A DNA stretch of 41,846 nt from Beijerinckiaceae bacterium (GTDB lineage: Bacteria > Pseudomonadota > Alphaproteobacteria > Rhizobiales > Beijerinckiaceae). The notes below the pieces were generated by a model. The model worked only from the letters and a program-made list of their open reading frames with translations. It was not told where the DNA came from and did not search any database. The position numbers and the translations under genes are program-made. Below, one piece after another: positions 1 to 11,299 of this stretch; positions within the stretch are counted from its first letter, which is position 1; each line of letters starts with the position of its first letter. The stretch lies in contig CANGOK010000002.1 in assembly GCA_947455285.1 (NCBI GenBank), positions 1 to 41,846 on the forward strand. Reading direction: 5' to 3'.

Positions 1-150
1 GATCTCCTTGAACTTGACCTCGGCTTCCTTGTCCCCGGGATTGCGGTCGGGGTGATGCTGCATGGCGGCCTTGCGGAAGGCCGATTTCAGCTCCGCTTCC
101 GTACAGGTGCGGGTGACGCCGAGGAGTTCGTAGTAGTCAGCCTTGGACAT
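1..150 (-). CDS. dnaJ: Chaperone DnaJ, N-terminal part (cut by window edge)
   Basis: The reverse strand from an ATG at 150 reads [13 protein letters not shown], followed by a J-domain that contains the HPD tripeptide ([14 protein letters not shown]). Only about 50 residues lie in the window and the ORF runs off the left edge in frame. DnaJ is the cytoplasmic Hsp40 co-chaperone; its J-domain stimulates the DnaK ATPase through HPD. The gene follows dnaK on the same strand with a 156-bp gap that holds a hairpin, the usual dnaKJ order. It is absent from the supplied ORF track because it is partial. Identity is secure from the J-domain and the dnaK neighbour, though a short DnaJ-like paralogue cannot be excluded without the rest of the protein. 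Confidence 0.9.
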   Translation of the reverse strand, partial: MSKADYYELLGVTRTCTEAELKSAFRKAAMQHHPDRNPGDKEAEVKFKEI

Positions 151-264
151 ATCGCACGCCGCTTGGGGAAAGATCGCAGGCGGCGCGCTGGCGCTCGCCT
201 CTCAACAAAAGTCGGAAACTTAAGATCATATCGCCAAGGCCTCGGCAAGGAGGCTTCAAGGCGT

Positions 265-298
265 GAAAATGGCGAGCGGGAGATGAGCCCCGCTCGCC
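265..298 (-). terminator. Hairpin with short T-run after dnaK
   Basis: A perfect 10-bp inverted repeat (ggcgagcggg / cccgctcgcc) with an 8-nt loop starts 9 nt past the dnaK stop. On the minus strand it is followed by ATTTT. It fits a weak intrinsic terminator or processing hairpin that sets a high dnaK to low dnaJ ratio. Partial read-through into dnaJ is inferred, because no separate dnaJ promoter is obvious. Confidence 0.55.
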
Positions 299-306
299 CC
301 GCGCCA

Positions 307-2226
<1,920 letters not shown>

Positions 2227-2331
2227 GTCTATTTCCTTTCGATACGCAGGACCCCGGACCCCGAAGCGATCCGATCTGCGGGCGGGGGCGATCCCAAGGG
2301 ATCGTGGCTCGCCCGGTCCCCGATGCTGCTG

Positions 2332-2360
2332 AGATTGGTATTCACCGCCCCGACTGCAAG
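2332..2360 (-). promoter_or_regulatory. Candidate sigma-32 promoter for dnaK
   Basis: On the minus strand CTTG is followed after 18 bp by CCAATCT. This resembles the alphaproteobacterial RpoH pattern (CTTG, 17-18 bp, CYTATnT). It sits 106 bp or more upstream of the dnaK ATG, which leaves a long 5' leader. The match is imperfect and was found by eye. Confidence 0.4.
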
Positions 2361-2478
2361 GGCGCCTGCGCAGTTGATCTCCATCTGCGGGCTATATGGG
2401 CGCCGCGATTTTCTGTCGCAACCGGCAGGGGATAGGAGAGGGGCGGAAACTGCGGCTTTGCATCCCGCCCCGGTCTTG

Positions 2479-2988
2479 TCAGGCCCGGTTGATCGTCAGT
2501 CCCAGTTTCGGGGGCTTGGCGAGGGTCTGGAAGATCACGCAATAGCGCTCGGTGAGCTTGATGAGCGTATCGATCTGCTCTTGCGAAGCCTCGGTGTCGA
2601 GGTCGAAGGCGAGCCGTATCTCGCGGAAGCCAACCGGCGCATCCTTGGCGACGCCCAGCGTGCCGCGGAAATCGAGGTCGCCCTCGGCGCGCACCACGCC
2701 CGCCTTCAGAGGAATGGCGAGGGCGGTGGCGACCGCCTTCAGGGTCACGCCCGCGCAGGCGACAAGCGCCTCAAGCAGCATGTCGCCTGAGCACAGCTCC
2801 GCGCCAGAGCCGCCGGTGGCCGGATGCAGGCCCGCGACGGCGAGAGCCCGACCCGTTTCGACCTTGCAGGCGATCTTGGACTCGTCGATCGAGCCATGCG
2901 CTTTCAGGGTGATGACGGCGGCGTCGGGGTCGGACTTGTACTTGTCCTTATAGGGGGCCTGCATGGCGCGCAGCGCGTCGGAATCCAT
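2479..2988 (-). CDS. OsmC/Ohr-family peroxide-reducing protein
   Basis: 169 aa. The OsmC fold is suggested by the central Cys in LVACAGVTLKAVATAL and the second Cys in LTERYCVIFQTL, which match the paired redox cysteines of the family. These are cytoplasmic thiol peroxidases acting on organic hydroperoxides. The start at 2988 is supported by a GGAG site 6-7 nt upstream. The gene lies between a TctC-type binding protein (26-bp gap upstream) and dnaK. Sequence alone does not separate OsmC from the YhfA-like subgroup. Family assignment is firm and exact substrate unknown. Confidence 0.82.
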   Translation of the reverse strand: MDSDALRAMQAPYKDKYKSDPDAAVITLKAHGSIDESKIACKVETGRALAVAGLHPATGGSGAELCSGDMLLEALVACAGVTLKAVATALAIPLKAGVVRAEGDLDFRGTLGVAKDAPVGFREIRLAFDLDTEASQEQIDTLIKLTERYCVIFQTLAKPPKLGLTINRA

Positions 2989-3014
2989 GGAATGCTCCTG
3001 TATGTTCGGCCCGA

Positions 3015-4040
3015 TCAGGGCGTGATCAGTTGCTTGGCTCGCTGCACCACTTCTTTGGGCGCAGCATAGAGTTTTGAAACGACTTCCTGAACCTTTTCGC
3101 CGCGCAGGGGCGAAATGTCGAGCCGGCCCTGTTTGGCGTCCGCAAGGAAGGCGTCGTCCTTCATCACGGCCTCAAAGGCGTCGCGCAGCATCTTCACCAC
3201 TTCGGGCGGGGTTCCGGGAGGCGCCACATAGGGCCGCCCGAAGACTTGTTGGCTGACGATCAGCTCCACGGGGGCCTTGTCGGTTTCCTTGGAGATGTAT
3301 TTCCAGATGCTCGGCACGCCCAGAGCGTCGAGTTCGTGCTCGCTCTCGATTCCGTCCTGCACCAGCACATTGACCGTCTTCTGCTCCAGCCATGCGGGAC
3401 GCTGCGATTTCAGGCTCGTCCAGTCGAGACCGCAGAGGCCATCGACCTCGCCGCGCTCGATGGCGAGCAGGATGTCGGCGGTGCCCTTGTAGCCGCTGAC
3501 GATGTCGAACTGCGCGCCCGCCGCATTCTTGTGGAAGGCGGCGTAATCGCGTGTCGAGCCGCCCGCCGCGCTCGCGCCGATCACGGTCTTCTGCTTTTGC
3601 GCATCCTCGAAGGTCTTCACCTTGGACGAGGGGCCGGTGATGCAGACGCGGGTGCCGCTGTCGGCTGTGGCGAGATATTCGAATTTATTGGGATCGAAGA
3701 GGTTCTGCGCCCGGTCTTCGAGCAGCGGCCCGACGATCACACCCGGGAAGAGCGCGCCGATGACCGTGCCATCCTTGGCGGACAGGCGAAACAGGGCCGC
3801 AGCCGCCGTGCCGCTGCCTGCGCCGGGCATGTTGCGGGGAAGAACGACGGGATTGCCAGGGAGGAATCGACCGAGATGCTTGCCGATGTTGCGCGCATAG
3901 ATGTCATATCCGCCGCCGGCGTCCGAGCCGATGACGAAATCGACCTTCTTGCCGGTATAGTAGTCGGCGGCGGTGGCGGCGCTGGTGCTGAGGGTCGCGC
4001 AAAGCAGCATCGCCGAGGCCTTCAAGCCTTTCGGTGACAT
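3015..4040 (-). CDS. TctC/Bug-family periplasmic solute-binding protein (copy 1)
   Basis: The ORF track opens at 4103, but the ATG at 4040 (MSPKGLKASAMLLCATL) has GGAGG 5 nt upstream and starts a clean signal peptide ending near ATAAD, so 341 aa is preferred. The mature protein shows the tripartite-tricarboxylate-transporter receptor pattern: GSDAGGGYDIYARNIGKHLG, NMPGAGSGTAAAALF, and a C-terminal helix region after VAPPGTPPEV. Family members bind carboxylates in the periplasm for TctAB or signalling partners. No tctA or tctB is nearby, so it is an orphan receptor. It sits inside a housekeeping block and belongs to the same subgroup as the protein at 37343-38362 (shared GGGYD and NMPGAGS segments). 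The ligand cannot be read from sequence. Confidence 0.85.
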   Translation of the reverse strand: MSPKGLKASAMLLCATLSTSAATAADYYTGKKVDFVIGSDAGGGYDIYARNIGKHLGRFLPGNPVVLPRNMPGAGSGTAAAALFRLSAKDGTVIGALFPGVIVGPLLEDRAQNLFDPNKFEYLATADSGTRVCITGPSSKVKTFEDAQKQKTVIGASAAGGSTRDYAAFHKNAAGAQFDIVSGYKGTADILLAIERGEVDGLCGLDWTSLKSQRPAWLEQKTVNVLVQDGIESEHELDALGVPSIWKYISKETDKAPVELIVSQQVFGRPYVAPPGTPPEVVKMLRDAFEAVMKDDAFLADAKQGRLDISPLRGEKVQEVVSKLYAAPKEVVQRAKQLITP

Positions 4041-4089
4041 AGGTCCTCCATGGAATGATTGAACGCCGCCTATAGAAGAGCCCCGCGCC

Positions 4090-4887
4090 TCACGCAAGCG
4101 CATCTCGTTGCGTGAATGGAGCCCCGTTCAGACGGCGCAGGAATCCTGCGAGATCATCGGTGGTGAAATCCACATGGGCCGGGATCACGCCCGGTTGCTC
4201 CCAGGATTCGCGATGGTCCACCTGCCCCTTCTTTGGCACGACAAGCGTCGTCACCATGCCGCGCGCATGGGGCGTCAGGAGATTGATGACGATGTCTTCG
4301 AACATGGCGGCGCGCGACGGCTCGACCTCATGCTTGTCGAAGAAACGATCATAGGTCTCCTGCGCGGGCTTTGGCATGAGATCGGCGGCGACGATATCGA
4401 AGACGTCCTCGAAAAGATGGTCGAGCCCGAGCTTCTTGGCGGTGCGCAGCGCATGTTCACGCGAGCCATTGGTGAGGATGAGCTTGCGTCCGCGCAGCGC
4501 CGCGATGGCGCCCGCCAGCGAATGATCGGGCGAAAGGCTGGAACGGTCGATGTCGTGGACGAATTCGAGAAACTGGCTGGCGCTGACGTCATGTTCCAGC
4601 ATCAATCCGTTCAGGGTCGTGCCGTAGCGCTGGTAATAATATTTTTGGAGGGCGCGCGAGGACATGGCGTCGAGGCCAAAGAGCTCGGCAAGAAACAGCG
4701 TGATGCGCGCGTCGATCTTCGGCCAGAGGTCGCTGTCGGAAGGGTAGAGCGTATTGTCGAGATCGAAAACCCAGGTGTCCACATGGGCGAAGCGGGCGAC
4801 GAGCTGCGCATCGCTCACCGCTTCAACCGGCGCTGCTGCGCCAAGGACGGGCGTCAGCGGGACGTCTTCCGTATGGTCGATTTTCAA
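4090..4887 (-). CDS. HAD-superfamily pyrimidine 5'-nucleotidase
   Basis: HAD motifs appear in order: motif I WVFDLDNTLYPS (two catalytic Asp), motif II ILTNGS, Lys in LMPKPAQETYDRF, and motif IV FEDIVINL. The DLDNTLYP form is typical of the SDT1/pyrimidine 5'-nucleotidase branch, which dephosphorylates UMP or CMP in the cytoplasm. No ATG precedes motif I. The track start at 4944 is TTG. A second in-frame TTG at 4887 has AGGAG 5 nt upstream and is preferred (265 aa); a GTG at 4818 is also possible. It lies 74 bp downstream of argB on the same strand, an arrangement common in this order. Function is well supported, start uncertain. Confidence 0.8.
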   Translation of the reverse strand: MKIDHTEDVPLTPVLGAAAPVEAVSDAQLVARFAHVDTWVFDLDNTLYPSDSDLWPKIDARITLFLAELFGLDAMSSRALQKYYYQRYGTTLNGLMLEHDVSASQFLEFVHDIDRSSLSPDHSLAGAIAALRGRKLILTNGSREHALRTAKKLGLDHLFEDVFDIVAADLMPKPAQETYDRFFDKHEVEPSRAAMFEDIVINLLTPHARGMVTTLVVPKKGQVDHRESWEQPGVIPAHVDFTTDDLAGFLRRLNGAPFTQRDALA

Positions 4888-4961
4888 TTGCGCTCCTGCG
4901 GATCGGGGGAAAGATAAGCTATATTCCCCCGGTCCGGTTTCCAACTATCTGGGCGGCGCCC

Positions 4962-5855
4962 CTATCGGGTGATGAGCGTTCCCGCCCCGCCATCGGTGAG
5001 AAGCTCGACCAGAACCGCATGGGGCGTTTTCCCGTCGAGGATGACGACGCCTTCCACGCCCTGTTCAATGGCGTAGATGCAGGTCTCGACCTTGGGGATC
5101 ATGCCCCCGGTGATCGTGCCGTCAGCGATGAGATCGCGGATCTGGCTGACGCTAAGTTCCTTGATGAGCTGCTTGTTCTTGTCGAGCACGCCGGGCACGT
5201 CGGTCAGGAACAGCAGCCGCTTGGCCTTGAGCGCGCCCGCGATGGCGCCGGCGAAAGTGTCGGCGTTGACGTTATAGGTCTCGCCATCGGCGCCTTGGCA
5301 AACGGGGGCCAGAACCGGAATCAGCTCGCGGCCGAGCACCTGCGAAAGAACCGTCGTATCCACCTTCGAGGGATCGCCGACGAATCCAAGGTCGAGATCG
5401 ACCTCCTGATTGAGGGCGGGATCATGCACTCGCGTCACCTTGGTCGCGGTGACCATGTTGCCGTCCTTGCCGCACAGGCCGATGGCGCGCCCGCCGGCGG
5501 CGTTGATGAAGCCGACGATCTGCTTGTTGATGGAGCCGGCCAGCACCATCTCGACGATCTCGACGGTGGCCTTGTCGGTGATTCGCAGGCCCGCCGCGAA
5601 TTCCGACTTGATGCCGAGCTTCTTGAGCATGGCGCCAATCTGCGGCCCGCCGCCATGAACCACGACCGGGTTCACGCCCGACTGCTCGAGCAGGATCATG
5701 TCTTTTGCGAAACTGCGGGCGACTTCTTCGTCGCCCATGGCGTGCCCGCCGTATTTCACCACCACGATGGTTTCGTCATAGCGCAGCATATGGGGCAGGG
5801 CCTGCATGAGGATTTCGGCCTGATGCTGGGGGCTGCTCTTGGAGGCGTCGGTCAT
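4962..5855 (-). CDS. argB: Acetylglutamate kinase
   Basis: 297 aa, normal for ArgB. It shows the amino-acid-kinase features VVKYGGHAM (ATP phosphate-binding Lys and Gly), [18 protein letters not shown] (acetylglutamate loop), [13 protein letters not shown] and [10 protein letters not shown]. It phosphorylates N-acetyl-L-glutamate, the second step of arginine synthesis, in the cytoplasm. The ATG at 5855 leaves a 78-bp gap to engB upstream. The position after yidC-engB is characteristic of Hyphomicrobiales. Feedback inhibition by arginine is usual for this long ArgB type but is inferred here. Confidence 0.97.
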   Translation of the reverse strand: MTDASKSSPQHQAEILMQALPHMLRYDETIVVVKYGGHAMGDEEVARSFAKDMILLEQSGVNPVVVHGGGPQIGAMLKKLGIKSEFAAGLRITDKATVEIVEMVLAGSINKQIVGFINAAGGRAIGLCGKDGNMVTATKVTRVHDPALNQEVDLDLGFVGDPSKVDTTVLSQVLGRELIPVLAPVCQGADGETYNVNADTFAGAIAGALKAKRLLFLTDVPGVLDKNKQLIKELSVSQIRDLIADGTITGGMIPKVETCIYAIEQGVEGVVILDGKTPHAVLVELLTDGGAGTLITR

Positions 5856-5933
5856 GGCGTGTTTCCGGCGTGCGGGGACTGCGCCGTTGTAACGACTGAA
5901 AACGGAAAGCTCAATGCGGGGGGATGGTCCCGC

Positions 5934-6614
5934 TCACATCCCCATCTGCGCAAGGAGGCGCGCGACGCCGGCGCGTAATTCAGGAATGCCTTCGCCGGTC
6001 TGCGATGAGGTGAAGATCACTTCTGGATGGGCTGCGGGATGTTTGGCGAGGCCTTCGAGCACCTTTGCGATGCGGCTCTCGACCTCGGATTTCTTCACCT
6101 CGTCGCGCTTTGTCAGGACGATTTGATAGGAGACGGCGCTGGTGTCGAGCAGCTTGAACATCTCCTGATCGACATCCTTCAGCCCATGACGGCCGTCGAC
6201 CAGCACATAGACGCGCTTGAGGGTGGAGCGGCCGCGCAGATAGCTGCGCATGAGCTTGGTCCAGGATTCGATCTTCGTCTTAGACACCGCCGCATAGCCA
6301 TAGCCGGGCATGTCGATGAGGCGCATGCGCTCATTCGGCGGCTCGGCGCCCAGCGCGAAGAAATTCAGCTGCTGGGTGCGGCCGGGGGTGTGCGAGGTGC
6401 GCGCCAGCGCCTTGCGGTTCGTCAGCGCGTTGAGCAGCGAGGACTTGCCGACGTTCGAGCGGCCCGCAAAGGCGATCTCGGGCGGCCCCATGGGCGGCAG
6501 CCCGTCGATCTTGTCCGCGGCCCAGATGAAGTCGCAGTGGCCCGCGAAGAGCTTGCGCCCTTCCTCGGCGAAGTCTCTTCCCTGAGGCTCCCCTTCGCCG
6601 TCCCTGTCTTGCAT
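5934..6614 (-). CDS. engB: Ribosome biogenesis GTPase YihA/YsxC (EngB)
   Basis: The G motifs are complete: G1 GRSNVGKSSLLNAL, G3 DMPGYG, G4 TKRD, G5 SSQTGEG. EngB assists late assembly of the 50S subunit and is usually essential. The track starts at 6659. The ATG at 6614 ([14 protein letters not shown]) overlaps the yidC stop by one base (TGATG), which implies translational coupling, so it is preferred (226 aa). The core starts at the FAGHCDFIWAA segment typical of the family. Confidence 0.95.
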   Translation of the reverse strand: MQDRDGEGEPQGRDFAEEGRKLFAGHCDFIWAADKIDGLPPMGPPEIAFAGRSNVGKSSLLNALTNRKALARTSHTPGRTQQLNFFALGAEPPNERMRLIDMPGYGYAAVSKTKIESWTKLMRSYLRGRSTLKRVYVLVDGRHGLKDVDQEMFKLLDTSAVSYQIVLTKRDEVKKSEVESRIAKVLEGLAKHPAAHPEVIFTSSQTGEGIPELRAGVARLLAQMGM

Positions 6615-8449
6615 CAGGTGCTGGCCTGTTTGCTGAAGAGCTTCCGCAGATTGTCCCAAAGCTCGATCTTCACGCCCGCCTTGCGCATGATCAGATATTG
6701 CTGGGAGACCGAGAGAGTGTTGTTCCAGGTCCAGTAGATGACGAGGCCGGCCGGGAACGAACCCAGCATGAAGGTGAAGATCACCGGCATCCAGGAGAAC
6801 ATCTGCTTCTGCACGGGATCGGTCGGCTCGGGGTTCATCTTCATCTGGATGAACATCGAAACGCCCATGATCAGAGGCCAGACGCCGAGCACCAGGAAGT
6901 GACCGATGAAGGGGAGCTGCGTCGGATCGAAGGGCAGCAGGCCGAACAGATTGAACAGGTTCGTCGGATCAGGCGCCGAGAGATCGCGGATCCAGCCGAA
7001 GAACGGCGCCTGACGCATCTCGATGGTGATGAAGATCACCTTGTAGAGCGCGAAGAAGACCGGGATCTGCACGGCGATGGGCAGGCAGCCCGCGACGGGG
7101 TTGATGCCTTCGCGCTTGTAGAGCTCCATGAACTCCTGCTGCTGCTTCTGCTTGTCGTCGGGATAGCGCGCCTTGATGGATTCCATCTGCGGCTGCACGG
7201 CCTTCATCTTCGCCATCGACAGGTAGCTGCGATTGGCGAGGGGGAAGAAGACGCCCTTGACGATGACAGTGACGATCAGGATCGCGACGCCGAAATTGCC
7301 GACGATGCCGAAGATGAAGTCGATCAACCAGAACAGCGGCTTGGTGATGAAGTAGAACCAGCCCCAGTCGATCATCAGATCGAAGTTCTTGATGTTCAGC
7401 GCCTTCTGATAGGCGTCGATGGTGTGCGTCTCCTTGGCGCCTGCGAAGACGCGAGTCTGCGTCTGTGCGGCGGCGCCGGGCGCGATGGTGATGGCGTCGA
7501 GCAGGGCGTCGCTCTGGTAGGACTTCACAGCTTCGCCCGTGGAGGAGAAACGGCCCTTGAAGTTAGCGGCCTGCTCGGGGATGACCACAGAGGCCCAGTA
7601 CTTGTCCGTGAAGCCGAGCCAGCCGCCGGCGCCCTCTGTCGAATGGGTCGCTTTCGGCTCTTTCTCAATGGTGTCGTAGGTGAATTCCTGCACGCGGGAA
7701 TCCCCGACGATGCCGACGAAGCCCTCATGCAGCACCGCGTAACCATCGGTCTTCGGCTTGCCGCGACGCGTCACGAGCGCATAGGGGTAAAGGCTCACCT
7801 CGGCTGAGGTGGTGTTGCGCACCCCGTCCGTCACGGTGAACATATATTTGTCGTCGACCGCGACCGTGCGGGTGAAGATGACGCCCTGCCCATTATCATA
7901 GGTGAGCGTCACGGGCTTGGCGGGGGTGAGCACGTCTGAGTCCGCGCTCCAGAGCGTGTCGGCTTTCGGCAGGACGATATTGGCGCCGGGTTGTCCGACA
8001 AAGCCGGTGTCCGCATAGAAGGGATTGGGCGCAGCGGCCGGCGAAAGGAGCACGATGTTCGGGCTGTCCGCCTTCACGGTCTCGCGATAGCCCTTCAGGG
8101 AGATGTCGTCGATCCGGCCGCCCTTGAGCGCGATGGAGCCCTTGAGGGCGGGGGTGTCGATCTTGATGCGGGGGCTCGCGGCGAGAGCAGCTTCGCGGGT
8201 CAGCGCCGTTTCGGGCGTCGCGGCGGCTGGGGCGCTGGAAGGAGCGCTGGACGGAGCGGTCGAAGGCGCAGGTGCGGCTCCCGACGTTTGCGCGGTCGGC
8301 GTTGGGGCGCCCGGGACCACGGGTTGGGTCTGCGCGGCTATCTCTCTGGCGCGTTCCTGCTTGGGCCCGGCATAGAAATATTGCCAGGCGACAATGACCA
8401 GAAGGGACAGGCCCATGGCGAGGAAGAGGTTCTTCTGGTCGTCGCGCAT
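6614..8449 (-). CDS. yidC: Membrane protein insertase YidC
   Basis: 611 aa, the long Gram-negative form. An N-terminal membrane segment ([19 protein letters not shown]) is followed by an Ala/Pro/Thr-rich linker, a large periplasmic domain with [14 protein letters not shown], and the conserved C-terminal insertase core: [58 protein letters not shown]. It inserts and folds inner-membrane proteins with or without SecYEG. It lies 56 bp downstream of rnpA. No yidD lies between them, unlike many relatives. The ATG at 8449 fits the family N-terminus ([11 protein letters not shown]). Confidence 0.98.
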   Translation of the reverse strand: MRDDQKNLFLAMGLSLLVIVAWQYFYAGPKQERAREIAAQTQPVVPGAPTPTAQTSGAAPAPSTAPSSAPSSAPAAATPETALTREAALAASPRIKIDTPALKGSIALKGGRIDDISLKGYRETVKADSPNIVLLSPAAAPNPFYADTGFVGQPGANIVLPKADTLWSADSDVLTPAKPVTLTYDNGQGVIFTRTVAVDDKYMFTVTDGVRNTTSAEVSLYPYALVTRRGKPKTDGYAVLHEGFVGIVGDSRVQEFTYDTIEKEPKATHSTEGAGGWLGFTDKYWASVVIPEQAANFKGRFSSTGEAVKSYQSDALLDAITIAPGAAAQTQTRVFAGAKETHTIDAYQKALNIKNFDLMIDWGWFYFITKPLFWLIDFIFGIVGNFGVAILIVTVIVKGVFFPLANRSYLSMAKMKAVQPQMESIKARYPDDKQKQQQEFMELYKREGINPVAGCLPIAVQIPVFFALYKVIFITIEMRQAPFFGWIRDLSAPDPTNLFNLFGLLPFDPTQLPFIGHFLVLGVWPLIMGVSMFIQMKMNPEPTDPVQKQMFSWMPVIFTFMLGSFPAGLVIYWTWNNTLSVSQQYLIMRKAGVKIELWDNLRKLFSKQAST

Positions 8450-8505
8450 TGTCTCGATCAGCCTGCTTTGAGGTTTGAAAAGCCGTGCGGAGCGCCGCGC
8501 GGCGG

Positions 8506-8916
8506 TCAGGTCGGGCGGGCGGGGCGTGAGCCCGCAGCCGCGCGTTTGGGGTCGTTCAATTTCTGAATGGCGCGTTCCAGCTCACGGCTGAGCGCGCGAA
8601 ATTCCATGGAGAGAGCCTCGCGCCGCGCGATCAGCACATAATCATGATCTGGACGCAGGGGAAGCGTTTTTCCCAGGCGAACCGCCTCGCGCAGGCGGCG
8701 GCGGATGCGATTGCGCACCACCGAATTGCCAGTTTTCTTTGTCACCGTGAAGCCGACCCGGGCGCCCTCGAGAGCATCACTCTCGCGCTTGCGCGCCTGC
8801 AATGCGAAAGCGCGCGCGGTGACGCGCGCGCCTTTGGCGGCTCTCACGAAATCGGCTCGTATGCGAAGACGGTCAGGCTGCGGCGAACCACAGCCTTCAG
8901 GCGCTGGACCGGTCAT
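8506..8916 (-). CDS. rnpA: Ribonuclease P protein component
   Basis: The RnpA signature [15 protein letters not shown] is present, with [16 protein letters not shown] before it and the F-RxR start [16 protein letters not shown]. The protein assists the RNase P RNA in 5' processing of tRNA precursors. The track opens at 8982; the in-frame ATG at 8916 gives 136 aa, closer to the family, and leaves a 34-bp gap after rpmH. The C-terminal tail [13 protein letters not shown] is short and basic. Confidence 0.95.
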   Translation of the reverse strand: MTGPAPEGCGSPQPDRLRIRADFVRAAKGARVTARAFALQARKRESDALEGARVGFTVTKKTGNSVVRNRIRRRLREAVRLGKTLPLRPDHDYVLIARREALSMEFRALSRELERAIQKLNDPKRAAAGSRPARPT

Positions 8917-8950
8917 GGACGCAGCCCTTCGCTTGCAGGTCCTGACGAAA

Positions 8951-9085
8951 TCAGGCCGACAGCTTCTTGCGGCCGCGCGCACGGCGGGCGGCGATCACGC
9001 GGCGGCCGCCGACAGTGGCCATGCGGGCGCGGAAACCGTGGCGGCGCTTGCGCACGAGTTTGCTGGGCTGAAAAGTCCGCTTCAC
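8951..9085 (-). CDS. rpmH: 50S ribosomal protein L34 (GTG start)
   Basis: 44 aa reading (V/M)[19 protein letters not shown] and ending GRKKLSA, the full L34 sequence and length. The start codon is GTG at 9085, with GGAG about 7 nt upstream. The ORF track reports a longer frame (8951-9232) because it misses this start. rpmH leads the rpmH-rnpA-yidC block. The 313-bp region upstream is shared with the divergent histidine kinase. Confidence 0.97.
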   Translation of the reverse strand: MKRTFQPSKLVRKRRHGFRARMATVGGRRVIAARRARGRKKLSA

Positions 9086-9398
9086 GGGTATGCTCCGGTT
9101 TCTAGGGACAGCGGGCGCCCACGGTTGACCGCAGGTCGATCCAGAATGCGCTGTCGCAGTATGAGGATGGCGCTTATCCGTAAGAATGGCGACCTTGACG
9201 ACCGACCACGCGCACGGACGACCTCGGCGCAAGCCGAAATCTGTTGCGCGGCTTATAGGGCCAAGGCCGCGTGCGAGTCAATGCGGAGCCGTATATTGTG
9301 GCCTTCCGGGGGGCAGGTTTGGTCGAAATCCGTCGGCGGGGGTGCTTTGCGCTGCAGGACCGGCTAAAAGACACAGCTGAAGCAGGGCGCAGGAGCGC
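9086..9398. promoter_or_regulatory. Divergent promoter region, rpmH / histidine kinase
   Basis: This non-coding stretch must carry the rpmH promoter (leftward) and probably that of the kinase (rightward). I see no convincing -35/-10 pair, operator or RNA gene in it. The ORFs listed across it are shadows. Confidence 0.4.
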
Positions 9399-10889
9399 AT
9401 GGGGCAGGAGCGGGACATAGGTCAAGTGGAAGCGGCTGACCTTGTCGGGCGCGCTGGACGGCGTTTGCGTTTTGGGCTCGCGAACCGGCTTCTTGTCTTG
9501 CTTCTGCTCTTCATCATGCTGGCTGAAATCGCGGCCTATGTCCCAACCATCGCCAATTTCAGGAACGCCTGGCTCAGGGACCGGCTTGCGGCGGCGGCGA
9601 CCGCAGCGCTCGTTTTCGAGGCAGCGCCTGCTGGTCTTGTCCCTGAGCTCGAAGCCGCGCTCCTGCAAAGCGTGGGCGCCCGAACCCTCGTGCTGAAGAC
9701 AGGCGAAGAGCGCCGTTTGCTCGCCGCTTCCCGCATGCCGCATTATATCGATGAAAGTTTCGATCTGAGGGATCCCTCCAGTTGGGGCTCGGTCGTCGCG
9801 GCCTATCGCACCCTGACCGCAACCCAGAACCGTGTGCTGAGCCTGGTGGGTGAAATCCCGATGGGCGCGGATCTCATCGAGATCACCCTCGATGAAGCGC
9901 CCTTGCAAAGGGATATGTGGAGCCACTCGGCTGTTGTTCTTTCTCTATCATTGATGAGTTCAAGCTTTGTCGCGCTTGTGGCGGCGCTGGGCATCCATCT
10001 GATGGTTCTGCGGCCGGTGCGGCGGCTGACGACCAGCATCACCGCTTTCGGTCGTAATCCCGAGGGCGCCGGTCGAGTGATCGAGCCTTCGGGACGCAGC
10101 GACGAGATCGGCATCGCCGAAGATGAGCTGGCGATCATGCAGCAGGACCTGCTGCGCGAACTCAACCGCAAGAAGCGTCTTGCGGCTCTTGGCCTGGCGG
10201 TGGCAAAGATCAACCACGACATGCGCAATATGCTGGCCTCCGCCCAACTCTTGTCTGACAGGTTGGCGGATCTTCCCGACCCTGTGGTCGCCAGAATCGC
10301 GCCAAAACTGGTGGCGACGCTTGATCGGGCGATTTCCTTTTGCCAGTCCACTTTGGTCTACGGCCGCGCCGTGGAGCGGGCCCCAAAGTTCGGCAAACTC
10401 GTCTTGCATGCGCTGGTGACAGATGTCGTCGAAACCATCGCTCCGCTGGCGCCGGGCGTCGTCATCGACAATGCGGTCCAGCGGGATTTCGAAGTTTACG
10501 CCGATGCCGAGCAATTGTTCAGGGCGCTGCTCAATCTCGTGCGCAACGGGGTGGATGCGCTGATGGGCGCAGGCGCGGCGCCGGGAGCCGCCCCCATGGT
10601 GCGGATCCGCGCCCGCAAGGAGGCAGGCGCGACCGTGATCGAGGTTTGCGACAATGGCCCGGGGGTGCCTTCGCAGGCCCGCGCCAACCTTTTCCAGGCC
10701 TTTACAGATTCTTCCAGACCCGGGGGGACCGGTCTTGGCCTGTCGATCGCCGCCGACATCGTGCATGCCCATGGTGGCGAAATCATTCTTGTGCCAGCCA
10801 GCGCCGACCGGGGCCTCGGCGGCGCAACCTTCCGCATCACACTGCCGCAGAAGCGCAAGAAAACCGCGGCTTTGCCAGAGGTCGCCTGA
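9399..10889 (+). CDS. Orphan membrane sensor histidine kinase
   Basis: 496 aa. TM1 spans about residues 31-50 and TM2 about 178-205, bounding a roughly 125-residue periplasmic sensor without a recognisable domain. A HAMP-like segment follows (RPVRRLTTSITAFGRNPEG). The phospho-acceptor box is KINHDMRNML (His273). The catalytic ATPase domain has the N box LLNLVRNGVDAL, G1 DNGPGVP and G2 GGTGLGLSIA. It should autophosphorylate in response to an envelope signal. No response regulator adjoins it; the nearest receiver protein is the odd one at 12386-13864. AGGAG stands only 3 nt before the ATG, so a slightly later start is possible. The signal is unknown. Confidence 0.88.
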   Translation: MGQERDIGQVEAADLVGRAGRRLRFGLANRLLVLLLLFIMLAEIAAYVPTIANFRNAWLRDRLAAAATAALVFEAAPAGLVPELEAALLQSVGARTLVLKTGEERRLLAASRMPHYIDESFDLRDPSSWGSVVAAYRTLTATQNRVLSLVGEIPMGADLIEITLDEAPLQRDMWSHSAVVLSLSLMSSSFVALVAALGIHLMVLRPVRRLTTSITAFGRNPEGAGRVIEPSGRSDEIGIAEDELAIMQQDLLRELNRKKRLAALGLAVAKINHDMRNMLASAQLLSDRLADLPDPVVARIAPKLVATLDRAISFCQSTLVYGRAVERAPKFGKLVLHALVTDVVETIAPLAPGVVIDNAVQRDFEVYADAEQLFRALLNLVRNGVDALMGAGAAPGAAPMVRIRARKEAGATVIEVCDNGPGVPSQARANLFQAFTDSSRPGGTGLGLSIAADIVHAHGGEIILVPASADRGLGGATFRITLPQKRKKTAALPEVA

Positions 10890-11026
10890 TGTCGCCTTCG
10901 TCATGTGTGGTAAAAGACGCGCAAAAAGATCAGTCCCTATTGCAAAGACCATCCGAAGCCGCTACACGAACTTCGCCGGCTCAACCGGCCTGACCGTTTT
11001 ACGGGTTCGACCCGATCGATCAGAAC

Positions 11027-11103
11027 GCGCCCGTAGCTCAGCTGGATAGAGCACCAGACTACGAATCTGGGGGTCAGAGGTTCGAATCCTTTCGGGCGCG
11101 CCA
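11027..11103 (+). tRNA. tRNA-Arg (anticodon ACG)
   Basis: A full cloverleaf can be folded: acceptor GCGCCCG / CGGGCGC, D-arm with AGCTCAGCTGGATAGAGC, anticodon stem CCAGA/TCTGG around the loop CTACGAA (anticodon ACG), T-loop GGTTCGAATCC, discriminator G and encoded CCA at 11101-11103. It is 77 nt long. The gene borders a gene-poor segment with a small XRE regulator, and tRNA 3' ends are common integration targets. Confidence 0.97.
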
Positions 11104-11299
11104 TTGATTTCAAGAACTTAGCTGTCGGCGGCCATCGCCCAGTTTCCCAGAAAATCTAATTGGGAAGCATATGGGAAGCGCGTCGTGTACCGTGGGCTTG
11201 CAGCTGTGGTGCGGCCTTTATCTGAATCTGGCCCGCCATCCTCTTATGCGGCAGCGGCATCCAAGTCGGATCGCTATGCTGTCCTTGAGAGTCGCATAG

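Noticed and set aside
6698-7807. 369-aa plus-strand ORF
   Set aside because: Acidic/His-rich shadow opposite yidC.
9174-9926. 250-aa minus-strand ORF upstream of rpmH
   Set aside because: Runs opposite the histidine kinase and into the rpmH leader; no ribosome site or family resemblance.
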